DNA of 31,022 nt from contig JAFRMI010000006.1 in assembly GCA_017430765.1 (NCBI GenBank), positions 1-31,022 on the forward strand, in the 5' to 3' direction. Source of the DNA: Lachnospiraceae bacterium (GTDB lineage Bacteria; Bacillota_A; Clostridia; Lachnospirales; Lachnospiraceae). The notes below the pieces were generated by a model that saw only the letters and a program-made list of their open reading frames with translations, made no database searches and had not been told where the DNA came from. Shown here piece by piece: positions 23,414-31,022 of the stretch. Position 1 is the first letter of the stretch. Every line of letters starts with the position of its first letter. The position numbers and the translations under genes are program-made.

Positions 23414-26061
23414 ATGTTCTTCCATCGGTTTTTCAGCTTGTTCTGCAGGCGGTAGAGTTCATTGAGCGCATCGATCGGCGTCAGTGTCTCAATTTCGATC
23501 TTTTTCAGATCTTCGATGATGTCCGTATCAGAGACGGTATCAAAGAAAGACATCTGCTGCAGATCCACGTCATCGTAATGCGAGGAGATATTCTTCCGCT
23601 TCCGCTTTGTCCCCGCAATGGTCTCGATCGTCTCCGTGATGTCAGCTTTCATCAGTTCGCGCACCAGGTGATCCGCGCGCACAAGTACCGCCTCGGGAAC
23701 GCCTGCGAGCCTTGCCACCTGGATGCCGTAGCTTTTATCCGCGCCTCCCTTGACAATCTTCCGCAGAAAGACGATGCTGTCGCCCTTCTCCCGCACAGCG
23801 ATGCAATAATTGTTCACGCCGTCGATCTTTCCCTCCAGCTCCGTGAGCTCGTGATAATGCGTAGCGAAAAGCGTCTTGGCGCCGATCAGCTTTTTATCCG
23901 CGATATACTCAATAATCGCCCAGGCGAGTGCCAGCCCGTCGAACGTGGACGTTCCTCTTCCTATTTCATCGAGAATCAGAAGGCTTCTGGACGTCGCACC
24001 TCTCAAGATGGAGGCGACCTCCGTCATCTCCACCATGAACGTGCTCTGTCCGCTCGCCAGGTCGTCCGATGCACCGACACGCGTAAAGATGCGGTCGACA
24101 ACGCCGATCTCCGCCTCGTCAGCGGGAACGAAGGATCCGATCTGCGCCATGAGAACAATGAGAGCCGTCTGCCGCATATAGGTGGACTTGCCGGCCATAT
24201 TGGGCCCCGTGATGACAGCGATGCGGTGCTTTTTGGTGTCGAGGGACGTGTCATTGGGGACAAAGCTGCCGGACCGCATCATCTTCTCGACGACCGGATG
24301 GCGCCCCCCTTTGATGCGGATCGCACCGCTGTCCGTCATCTTCGGACGTACATACTGATTCCGGAGCGCGACATAACCCAAAGACGCGAGCGCGTCGATT
24401 TCGGCAATCATCTTTGCAGCATTCTGGATCCGGACAATATTATCCCCGATCCGGGAGCGTATGTCCGAATACAGCTCGTATTCCAGTGCATACAGACGGT
24501 CCTGCGCGCCGAGGATCTTGTCCTCGAGCTCTTTAAGCTCCGGGGTCGTAAACCGTTCCCCGGACACAAGTGTCTGCTTCCGGATATAATCGTCCGGCAC
24601 TTTATCCTTCATGGAATTCGAAACTTCGATGCAGTAGCCGAAGACACGGTTGAACTTGACCTTCAGGTTGTGAATACCGGTCCGCTCTTTCTCTCTGGCT
24701 TCAAGCTCCGCGAGCCATCTTTTGCCGTCTGTCTTGGCGCAGCGGAGCTCATCGACCTCCGCGGAATACCCGTCCCGGATAATTCCTCCCTCACGCATGG
24801 CGACGGGCGGGTCATCCGGGATGGAAGCGGAAAGAAGATCAAAGAGATCGGGAAGTGTATCCATCTCCTCCCGGTACTTCTGAAACAGTCCGCACGGGAA
24901 ATCTCCGAGAAGCTGCCGGATGTGCGGCAGCATCCCGAGGGACTGGCGGAGCGCCGTCAGATCACGCGGATTCGCTGTCCTGAAGCTGACCCTTCCGGCG
25001 AGACGTTCCAGGTCATAGACAGGATTCAGGTACTCGCGCAGTTCCGACAGGGAGATCTCGTTGCCGGACAGTGCTTCCACGGCGTCCGCCCTCTCTTCGA
25101 TCATGGAACGGACGATCAGCGGCTGTTCGATCCACATGCGGAGCATGCGGGCGCCCATCGCTGTCCTTGTGCGGTCCAGAACATGGAGAAGGGATCCCTT
25201 CTTCTCCTTTTCCCGGAGGGTCTCGACGAGCTCCAGATTGCGGACCGTCGCTGCCCCCAGTACCATGTAGTTTTCGGTTCGGTATGGGGAGATCTTCGTG
25301 ATATGGGAAAGATCTGTTTTTTGCGTATCAAACAGATATGTAAGAAGCGCCCCTGCCGCACAGGCAGCGCACGGGTACGTATCAATCCCCAGCCCCTCCA
25401 GGGAAGAGGCGTGAAAATGGTCAAGCACCGTGCGCACCGCACCTTCGTCCCCGAAAATCCGGTCATCCATCGGCTCGATCAGGCAGGAAAGATGTGTGCG
25501 GAGATCCTCCAGATCCGGCAAAAGAACAAAGGCCGCCTCATTGCAGATCATCTCCGCGGGGGCAAGTTTCATAAGTTCGTCAAAAAGACGGTCCTTACGG
25601 TCCGTCTCCGTCATCAGAAACTCTCCTGTTGAGGCATCGCATGCGGCGAGACCGAAGCGGTCGTCCGTCGCCATCACTGACACGAGATAGTGGTTTCTGC
25701 CCTCTTCACCCAGTGAATAGTCAAAATTAGTGCCGGGCGTCACGATTCTGGTGATGTCCCGTTTCACGAGCCCCTTCGCGAAGCGGGGGTCCTCGACCTG
25801 GTCGTAGAGGGCGACTTTATGGCCCATTTTCACAAGGCGGGTAATATAATTGTCCACCGCGTGGTGGGGAACGCCGCACATGGGCGCCCTCTCGGGGAGC
25901 CCGCAGTCCTTGCCGGTGAGCGTCAGTTCCAGCTCTTTTGAGGCCGTCAGGGCATCGTCGAAGAACATCTCGAAAAAATCGCCGACACGGCACATCAGGA
26001 TGCAGTCTTTATGCTCTTCCTTGACACGTAGATAGTCCTGCATCATAGGGGATAATGCCAT
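23410..26061 (-). CDS. mutS: DNA mismatch repair protein MutS
   Basis: 883 residues, normal MutS1 length. The mismatch-contact motif is GDFFEMF with Phe29 and Glu31 in the N-terminal domain. The connector, lever and clamp regions follow, with the ATPase domain at about 600-800: Walker A GPNMAGKSTYMRQ near 620, Walker B LLILDEIGRGTSTFDG, and FATHYHELTEL. A C-terminal stretch (about 800-883) would hold the clamp/tetramer region. MutS recognises mispairs and recruits MutL. AAGGTG lies seven bases before the ATG at 26061, ten bases after miaB. The order miaB-mutS-mutL-miaA is typical of Clostridia. Confidence 0.98.
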   Translation of the reverse strand: MALSPMMQDYLRVKEEHKDCILMCRVGDFFEMFFDDALTASKELELTLTGKDCGLPERAPMCGVPHHAVDNYITRLVKMGHKVALYDQVEDPRFAKGLVKRDITRIVTPGTNFDYSLGEEGRNHYLVSVMATDDRFGLAACDASTGEFLMTETDRKDRLFDELMKLAPAEMICNEAAFVLLPDLEDLRTHLSCLIEPMDDRIFGDEGAVRTVLDHFHASSLEGLGIDTYPCAACAAGALLTYLFDTQKTDLSHITKISPYRTENYMVLGAATVRNLELVETLREKEKKGSLLHVLDRTRTAMGARMLRMWIEQPLIVRSMIEERADAVEALSGNEISLSELREYLNPVYDLERLAGRVSFRTANPRDLTALRQSLGMLPHIRQLLGDFPCGLFQKYREEMDTLPDLFDLLSASIPDDPPVAMREGGIIRDGYSAEVDELRCAKTDGKRWLAELEAREKERTGIHNLKVKFNRVFGYCIEVSNSMKDKVPDDYIRKQTLVSGERFTTPELKELEDKILGAQDRLYALEYELYSDIRSRIGDNIVRIQNAAKMIAEIDALASLGYVALRNQYVRPKMTDSGAIRIKGGRHPVVEKMMRSGSFVPNDTSLDTKKHRIAVITGPNMAGKSTYMRQTALIVLMAQIGSFVPADEAEIGVVDRIFTRVGASDDLASGQSTFMVEMTEVASILRGATSRSLLILDEIGRGTSTFDGLALAWAIIEYIADKKLIGAKTLFATHYHELTELEGKIDGVNNYCIAVREKGDSIVFLRKIVKGGADKSYGIQVARLAGVPEAVLVRADHLVRELMKADITETIETIAGTKRKRKNISSHYDDVDLQQMSFFDTVSDTDIIEDLKKIEIETLTPIDALNELYRLQNKLKNRWKNI

Positions 26062-26071
26062 AGTTTCACCT

Positions 26072-27493
26072 TTATCTTCCGGCGCACCCGGGTTCTTCCC
26101 GGATCTCGCCGTAATAGTAGAAGCCGCGGCTTTCCAGAAGTATCACAGGCACAATCTTCCCGATGAGGGACGGATCGCCCGGCAGATGAACGGTAATATT
26201 CTGGGAAATGCGGCCGGTCACAAACCCCGGTACTTTATTCTGCTCCTCCACGAGCACATCCATGGTTCTTCCGGTGAAGCGGGAGGACATCGCCTCCCCT
26301 TCTTCTTTTACCGCCTCAAGAAGGCGGTCAAAGCGCCGGTGCGCGACATCGTCCGGGATCTGGTTTTCCATCCGGGCAGCCGGTGTGCCGGTCCTCTTTG
26401 AATAAAGAAACGTGAAGGCACTGTCGAACCGTACTTCCCGTACAAGTGACAGCGTGTCCTCGAAATCTTCTTCTGTCTCTCCCGGAAAACCGACAATGAT
26501 GTCAGTCGTAAGGGAAACCTCCGGAATGCGGTCCCGGATGAGGCGGACAAGATCAAGATACTGCTCCCGCGTATAATGCCGGTTCATTTCCTTCAAAACG
26601 CGGGTGCTCCCGGACTGCACCGGGAGGTGGATATGCCGGCAGATCACCGGATTGTCTGCAATCACATCAACAAGTTCGGGTGAGAGGTCCTTCGGGTGTG
26701 AAGTCATAAAACGCACGCGGCGGATACCGGGAACCTGCGCGGCCTCTTTCAGAAGGGAAGCAAAGCTTACCGGTTCCTTCAGGGTCTTGCCGTAGGAGTT
26801 GACGTTCTGGCCGAGAAGCATGATCTCCTTGACTCCTTCGCCTGCGAGGCTTCGGATCTCCTTTAAGATCTCTTCTGCCTCCCGCGACCGCTCCCGCCCG
26901 CGGACGTACGGAACGATGCAGTAGCTGCAGAAATTATTACAGCCGAACATAATATTGACGCCGGACTTAAAGGAATACTTACGAACCTGCGGAAGGTCCT
27001 CGACGATAGCGTCCGTGCGGTCCCACAGATCAGTGACGCGTTTTTCATCTCCGAGAATCCTGTAAAGCAGTTCCGGAAGGGTAAAAAGATTGTGTGTTCC
27101 GAATATCAGATTGACAACGGGGTAGCTTTTCCGGATCTTTGCGACAACGTGCTCTTCCTGCATCATGCAGCCGCACAGGCCGACGATCAGATCCGGATTC
27201 TTCTTTTTAAGTGCCGTGACAATCCCCAGTCTCCCATATACGTGCTGATCCGCGTTTTCACGGACGGTGCAGGTATTATACAGAATGAGGTCCGCATCCG
27301 GTTCAGAGGCCGCCTCCTCAAAACCGACGGCCGAAAGAATCCCGCGCAGTTTCTCCGAATCCTTCGCGTTCATCTGACACCCGAAGGTGACGACAATCGC
27401 GCGGAGCGGACGCCCGAGTTTTCGTTCCCGCACCTTCAGCCGCTCCGCGGCTTTGCCGATATAGTCTTTCTGGATGGAGCCAAAGTCTGTCAT
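26072..27493 (-). CDS. miaB: tRNA-2-methylthio-N6-dimethylallyladenosine synthase
   Basis: 473 residues. The UPF0004 domain carries three cluster cysteines (Cys39 in FGCQMN, Cys75 in NTC, Cys109 in GCM). The radical SAM cluster is Cys185-X3-Cys189-X2-Cys192 in FGCNNFCSYC. LPVQSGSTRVLKEMNRHYTREQYL and TDIIVGFPGETEEDFEDT are family signatures, and a TRAM RNA-binding domain closes the protein (about 405-465). It methylthiolates i6A37 in tRNA, completing the pathway begun by MiaA. Its ATG directly follows the proA stop (TAA ATG), so its Shine-Dalgarno lies inside proA. Confidence 0.96.
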   Translation of the reverse strand: MTDFGSIQKDYIGKAAERLKVRERKLGRPLRAIVVTFGCQMNAKDSEKLRGILSAVGFEEAASEPDADLILYNTCTVRENADQHVYGRLGIVTALKKKNPDLIVGLCGCMMQEEHVVAKIRKSYPVVNLIFGTHNLFTLPELLYRILGDEKRVTDLWDRTDAIVEDLPQVRKYSFKSGVNIMFGCNNFCSYCIVPYVRGRERSREAEEILKEIRSLAGEGVKEIMLLGQNVNSYGKTLKEPVSFASLLKEAAQVPGIRRVRFMTSHPKDLSPELVDVIADNPVICRHIHLPVQSGSTRVLKEMNRHYTREQYLDLVRLIRDRIPEVSLTTDIIVGFPGETEEDFEDTLSLVREVRFDSAFTFLYSKRTGTPAARMENQIPDDVAHRRFDRLLEAVKEEGEAMSSRFTGRTMDVLVEEQNKVPGFVTGRISQNITVHLPGDPSLIGKIVPVILLESRGFYYYGEIREEPGCAGR

Positions 27494-28741
27494 TTAGCCT
27501 CGCACCTGCCCATTTCCGTAGATAATATACTTGTAACTTGTGAGCGCAGAGAGCCCCATGGGTCCTCTCGCGTGCAGCTTTTGCGTACTGATGCCGATTT
27601 CAGCCCCGAATCCGAATTCAAACCCGTCCGTAAAGCGTGTCGACGCATTGACATAGACAGCTGCGGCGTCAATCTCACGGAGAAATTGCTGCGCATGATC
27701 GTAGGACCTCGTGACGATACACTCGGAGTGCCCCGTATTATAGCAGTTGATGTGGCGGATGGCCTCCTCAATGGAGTCCACGGTTTTTATGGAGAGAATA
27801 TAATCCAGATACTCCGTTCCCCAGTCGGACTCCCGGGCGGGTACATAATCCTCCAGATATGCGCCTGCGGATGCGTCCGCACGCAGCTCCACATGCTTCT
27901 CCCGCAGCCTCGCCTCGAGAACAGGGAGAAGCTCCGGTTCGGCATCCCGGTGAACGACCAGGGATTCGCACGCGTTGCACACGCCGATCCGCTGCGTCTT
28001 GGCGTTGAAAATGATGTCGCACGCCATCTCCATATCCGCTCCCGCATCCACATAGACGTGGCAGTTGCCGGTTCCCGTCTCGATCACGGGAATTGTGCTC
28101 TCCTCCACTACGGTGCGGATGAGCCCGGCGCCGCCTCTCGGAATGATGAGGTCCACGTATTCGTGAAGGCGCATAAATGCCTTTGTCGTCTCCCTCGACG
28201 TATCCTCGATGATCTGCAGCGCATCCGGATTGACCCCTTTGGCGCTGATGGCGTCGCGGAGAACGGCTGTGATGGCTGCGTTGGATCTGAGCGCATCGCT
28301 GCCGCCTTTCAGGATCACGGCGTTCCCGGTTTTAAAGCACAGTCCGAATACATCGGACGTCACATTGGGGCGCGCCTCGTAGATCACGCCGACGACGCCG
28401 AGCGGGACGGTCATGCGCCCGATCAGCAGATCATTCGGCCTGCGCTTCATATCATTCACCTCTCCGATTGGATCCGGGAGAGATGCGATCTCCCTGAGGC
28501 CTTCTGCCATGGATTCGATACGCGCATCCGTGAGCTTCAGACGGTCAAGCAGACCTTCCGGCATCCCTTTTTCTATTCCTGCTTTAAGATCGAGTGTATT
28601 GGCTGCAAGTATCTCGTCCGTGTGAGCGGTGAGAGCCTCCGCCGCAGACCGGAGAACGGCATCTTTTAAATCTGTCCCGCATACCGCAAGACGGGAAGCA
28701 GCCTCTTTTGCCTGTCGGCCAATCTGATCAAGTGAACGCAT
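27494..28741 (-). CDS. proA: Gamma-glutamyl phosphate reductase
   Basis: 415 residues from the ATG at 28741, which has AGGGAGAA six bases upstream. A longer reading to 28849 adds 36 Arg-rich residues overlapping ybeY and is rejected. It is an aldehyde dehydrogenase-fold enzyme. [43 protein letters not shown] and the catalytic Cys255 in [12 protein letters not shown] are present, and so is [18 protein letters not shown] near the end. It reduces glutamyl-5-phosphate in the second step of proline synthesis. The usual partner proB (glutamate 5-kinase) is not adjacent: ybeY lies before it and miaB after it. Confidence 0.96.
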   Translation of the reverse strand: MRSLDQIGRQAKEAASRLAVCGTDLKDAVLRSAAEALTAHTDEILAANTLDLKAGIEKGMPEGLLDRLKLTDARIESMAEGLREIASLPDPIGEVNDMKRRPNDLLIGRMTVPLGVVGVIYEARPNVTSDVFGLCFKTGNAVILKGGSDALRSNAAITAVLRDAISAKGVNPDALQIIEDTSRETTKAFMRLHEYVDLIIPRGGAGLIRTVVEESTIPVIETGTGNCHVYVDAGADMEMACDIIFNAKTQRIGVCNACESLVVHRDAEPELLPVLEARLREKHVELRADASAGAYLEDYVPARESDWGTEYLDYILSIKTVDSIEEAIRHINCYNTGHSECIVTRSYDHAQQFLREIDAAAVYVNASTRFTDGFEFGFGAEIGISTQKLHARGPMGLSALTSYKYIIYGNGQVRG

Positions 28742-28754
28742 AACTATTCTCCCT

Positions 28755-29273
28755 TCATGAGTCTCTGGTGATGCCCAGGGATGTAAGTACCGCCTCCTGT
28801 TTTTCGAACATGACGGTCTCCTCCTCCGGCGTTTCGTGGTCGTAACCAATCAGATGCAGGATGCTGTGCGCGACAAGAAAAGCGAATTCCCGGCGCACGG
28901 AGTGTCCGTACTCCTCCGCCTGCGCCTGCATCCTCTCCGCGGAGATCAGGATGTCGCCGAGGAGAAGACGCCCGCTTTCCGGATCAAAATTGCCGGCCGG
29001 GTCCTCCTCCGCCTCATCAAACGCAGCGGGATGGGAATATCCGAAGACCGGAAATGACAGCACATCTGTCGCCCTGTCGATCCCTCTGTTTTCCCGGTTG
29101 ACATCCCGGATTTCCGCATCATCCGTAATTGTCAGACTGACCTCCGCCTCGAAAGGACAGCCTTCCGCCAAAAGGACCGCATCGGCGACACACGAAGCGA
29201 TTTTTTCCGGATTAAAATCCAGATCATCCATACCGGAGAGTCCCCCGCGCTCTTCATATACGACGTCTGTCAT
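28755..29273 (-). CDS. ybeY: Endoribonuclease YbeY (rRNA maturation factor)
   Basis: 172 residues. The zinc motif H-X3-H-X5-H is present in [11 protein letters not shown], with the preceding GDILIS block and [21 protein letters not shown] [17 protein letters not shown]. The enzyme takes part in 16S rRNA 3'-end processing and ribosome quality control. It follows phoH by three bases, the usual arrangement in bacteria. AAAGG lies about nine bases before the ATG at 29273. A short acidic insertion (about 90-105, [17 protein letters not shown]) between the two conserved halves is slightly longer than in many homologues. Confidence 0.96.
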   Translation of the reverse strand: MTDVVYEERGGLSGMDDLDFNPEKIASCVADAVLLAEGCPFEAEVSLTITDDAEIRDVNRENRGIDRATDVLSFPVFGYSHPAAFDEAEEDPAGNFDPESGRLLLGDILISAERMQAQAEEYGHSVRREFAFLVAHSILHLIGYDHETPEEETVMFEKQEAVLTSLGITRDS

Positions 29274-29276
29274 TGT

Positions 29277-30317
29277 TTACTGCCTTTCTGATTTTTTATA
29301 TCTGGCTGCTTTTACAGTGCTCCCCGCCGGACGGGCTGTCCGCACATTCTTTCTGCTCTCGCGTTTTTCATAGTTCTCATAAGCCTCAACGATCTTCTGG
29401 ACAAGAGGGTGGCGCACGACATCACGGCTCGTCAGTTCCGAAAAACCGATGCCGTCAATCTTTCCGAGAACCCGGACGGCTACATCGAGTCCGCTGACAC
29501 TTCCCTTCGGAAGATCCATCTGTGTCCGGTCTCCCGTGACGACGACCTTGGAGCCAAATCCGATTCTTGTCAGGAACATCTTCATCTGCGAGGGAGATGT
29601 ATTCTGTGCCTCGTCCAGGATGATGAACGCGTTGTCCAGTGTGCGGCCGCGCATGTAGGCGAGCGGAGCGACTTCAATCAGCCCCTTCTCCGAATTCTTT
29701 AAAAATGCATCCGCTCCCATGATCTCATACAGCGCATCATAGAGCGGCCGCAGATACGGGTCAATCTTGCTCTGCAAGTCTCCCGGCAGAAAGCCGAGTT
29801 TCTCCCCTGCTTCGATCGCGGGCCTTGTGAGAATGATCCTTGAGACGTCGCCGTCGCGGAACGCACGGATCGCCATGGCCATGGCGAGATATGTCTTGCC
29901 GGGACCGGCAGGTCCAATCCCGAACGTGATCATATTCGCGCTGATCGAATCGAGGTATTCCTTCTGCCCGACCGTCTTCGGCTTTACCGGTCTGCCGGCC
30001 ATCGTATGTATGACAATATCCTGATCAATCTCGATCATCCGCATCTCCTTCTCTTCCTCAAGCAGTGCGAGAGAATAGGTAATATTCTGCTCACTGATTA
30101 CATTGCCGCGGAGAGAAAGCTGCAGAAGCATCAAAAACAGCTTCCGGGCTCTTTCGACCGCAGGTGGATTTCCGACAATTTTCACGGTTCCGTCACGCGG
30201 AATGACACTGACATGAAGACCGCGCTCAATCATCTTCAGATGGCAGTCAAACTGTCCGAATATGTTCCGTTCATGTTCCGTCGGCAGATCGACGAGCCCC
30301 ACTGCACTTTGACTCAT
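29277..30317 (-). CDS. PhoH family P-loop ATPase
   Basis: 346 residues from the ATG at 30317, preceded by AAAGGAAAGG. A longer reading to 30374 runs through the predicted leader hairpin and is rejected. An N-terminal KH-like region (about 20-95) is followed by the PhoH ATPase domain: Walker A GPAGPGKT (135-142), LTRPAIEAGEKLGFLPGDL, Walker B FIILDEAQN (231-239) and VVTGDRTQMDLP. The C-terminal 30 residues are basic. PhoH-type proteins (PhoL/YbeZ) act with YbeY in RNA maturation. The second loop residue is Pro where Thr is usual. It is the first gene after the promoter at 30388-30416. Confidence 0.95.
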   Translation of the reverse strand: MSQSAVGLVDLPTEHERNIFGQFDCHLKMIERGLHVSVIPRDGTVKIVGNPPAVERARKLFLMLLQLSLRGNVISEQNITYSLALLEEEKEMRMIEIDQDIVIHTMAGRPVKPKTVGQKEYLDSISANMITFGIGPAGPGKTYLAMAMAIRAFRDGDVSRIILTRPAIEAGEKLGFLPGDLQSKIDPYLRPLYDALYEIMGADAFLKNSEKGLIEVAPLAYMRGRTLDNAFIILDEAQNTSPSQMKMFLTRIGFGSKVVVTGDRTQMDLPKGSVSGLDVAVRVLGKIDGIGFSELTSRDVVRHPLVQKIVEAYENYEKRESRKNVRTARPAGSTVKAARYKKSERQ

Positions 30318-30345
30318 ATGACGCCTTTCCTTTAATGGCAGTATG

Positions 30346-30368
30346 CCGGTTCTTACAAATTGAACCGG
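30346..30368 (-). promoter_or_regulatory. Hairpin in the phoH 5' leader
   Basis: A perfect 7-bp stem (CCGGTTC at 30346-30352, GAACCGG at 30362-30368) with a 9-base loop lies between the predicted transcription start (about 30381) and the phoH ATG at 30317. No U-tract follows, so it is not an intrinsic terminator. It could stabilise the mRNA 5' end or bind a regulator. Confidence 0.5.
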
Positions 30369-30387
30369 TTTCATACAGGTTAGTGAT

Positions 30388-30416
30388 AAGATACCATATC
30401 CGATTTAAAAAAACAA
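30388..30416 (-). promoter_or_regulatory. Predicted promoter of the phoH-to-carboxypeptidase run
   Basis: Minus strand TTGTTT (30411-30416), 17-base spacer, TATCTT (30388-30393) with a TG one base upstream (extended -10). It is the only good promoter in the 202-base gap 30318-30519. The rest of that gap holds a CTGAGA/TCTCAG hairpin downstream of rlmH without a U-tract. Confidence 0.6.
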
Positions 30417-30519
30417 ACACCGGCAACGATTCGGTATTCCTCCGTATTCCTCACAGATCGGGACGCAGCGTATCCCATATCTGCGGGCGGTCTGAGAAGC
30501 TGCGTCTCAGCCCTGTCAT

Positions 30520-30999
30520 TTACTTATGATACGGTTCATGACTGCAGATCCGAAAAGCTCTGTAAATCTGTTCAAGCAGGATCACCCGCATAAGCTGATG
30601 CGGAAATGTAAAATCCGAAAAACTCAGTGTTTCGTCCGCTCTCGATAAAACCGCATCGGACAGTCCCAGACTTCCCCCGATCACAAATACAAGAGAGCTT
30701 TTCCCCCGCGTCATAAGGGAGTCGATGTGTCCCGCAAAATCTTCCGAAGAAAAGCGCTTTCCGTTAATAGCCAGCGCAATCACATAATCCGTGTCACGAA
30801 TCACGTGAAGAAGCCGCGTTCCCTCCCGTGAAAGGACGGCTTCTCTTTCTGAGGCAGACGGCATATCCGGTGTTTTTTCGTCCGCCACTTCCGTTATCTC
30901 CAATTTCGCGTAACGCGTAAGACGTTTGCAGTATTCACCGACGGCATCCCGAAAGAACGCCTCTTTCACTTTCCCGACTGCAAGTATCCGGATCTTCAT
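30520..30999 (-). CDS. rlmH: 23S rRNA (pseudouridine1915-N3)-methyltransferase
   Basis: 159 residues, exactly the family length. It is a small SPOUT (trefoil-knot) methyltransferase. The SAM-binding knot is visible in LVFVIGGSLGLSDAVLSRAD and the C-terminal FTFPHQLMRVILLEQIYRAF, ending in the family signature EPYHK. It methylates pseudouridine 1915 in helix 69 of 23S rRNA, acting on 70S ribosomes. AGAGGG lies six bases before the ATG at 30999. It is separated from phoH by a promoter-bearing gap, so it is a separate unit. Confidence 0.97.
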   Translation of the reverse strand: MKIRILAVGKVKEAFFRDAVGEYCKRLTRYAKLEITEVADEKTPDMPSASEREAVLSREGTRLLHVIRDTDYVIALAINGKRFSSEDFAGHIDSLMTRGKSSLVFVIGGSLGLSDAVLSRADETLSFSDFTFPHQLMRVILLEQIYRAFRICSHEPYHK

Positions 31000-31022
31000 A
31001 GGTTCCCTCTCCGCCGCAGGAA

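Noticed and set aside
23338..25632. 764-codon open frame on the plus strand opposite mutS
   Set aside because: It is antisense to a clear mutS and mutL. The His/Arg-rich translation matches no fold. Codon bias of the sense gene keeps this frame free of stops.
27092..28669. 525-codon plus-strand frame opposite miaB and proA
   Set aside because: It spans the junction of two certain minus-strand genes and has no recognisable product.
28742..28849. N-terminal extension of proA
   Set aside because: Arg-rich residues overlapping ybeY, unlike any ProA. The internal ATG at 28741 has a good ribosome binding site.
30480..30519. CTGAGA/TCTCAG hairpin after rlmH as an intrinsic terminator
   Set aside because: The 6-bp stem has no following T-run on the minus strand.

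Overview
The window reads as a chromosomal core segment from a Gram-positive, low-to-mid-GC Firmicute, most likely a Clostridia/Lachnospiraceae-type bacterium. The reasons are the order phoH-ybeY ... miaB-mutS-mutL-miaA, an mreBCD/PBP2/RodA block, a sepF/yggS block with lspA and an RluD-type pseudouridine synthase, and Shine-Dalgarno-led genes with sigma-A-like promoters. Every convincing gene lies on the minus strand, so transcription runs from right to left. I see no rRNA, tRNA, CRISPR array, insertion sequence or prophage.

Right to left: rlmH (30520-30999) stands alone. A promoter at 30388-30416 then starts a run of 16 tightly packed genes down to about 9749: phoH, ybeY, proA, miaB, mutS, mutL, miaA, a YnbB-type PLP enzyme, an HI0933-type flavoprotein, radC, mreB-like, mreC, mreD, a very long class B PBP2, a RodA/FtsW SEDS protein and a D,D-carboxypeptidase. 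Gaps are at most 54 bases and many junctions are ATGA or TGATG overlaps, so the run may be one operon. It joins RNA maturation, tRNA A37 modification (miaA and miaB), mismatch repair and the cell-elongation machinery.

A second promoter at 9672-9700 drives a small P-loop protein, an HlyD-like membrane protein, yggS and sepF, ending in a hairpin terminator at 6236-6266. lspA, rluD and an AI-2E-family membrane protein follow. lspA begins only a few bases past that terminator and has no visible ribosome binding site.

The left 2.8 kb carries two secreted proteins, each with its own promoter: a fibronectin-III-like protein and a protein with three Big_2 Ig-like domains behind a putative papain-like (NlpC/P60 or CHAP-like) domain. 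A terminator separates them. At the left edge lies a 36-base inverted repeat of unknown role.

Most of this is ordinary core genome and I do not see a clear new system. The points most worth a second look are: a PBP2 with a roughly 245-residue insertion and a predicted Cys-Cys-His-Cys metal site; an MreB homologue lacking the usual nucleotide-binding and catalytic residues; an uncharacterised P-loop/HlyD-like gene pair tied to sepF; and the lspA start immediately after a terminator.
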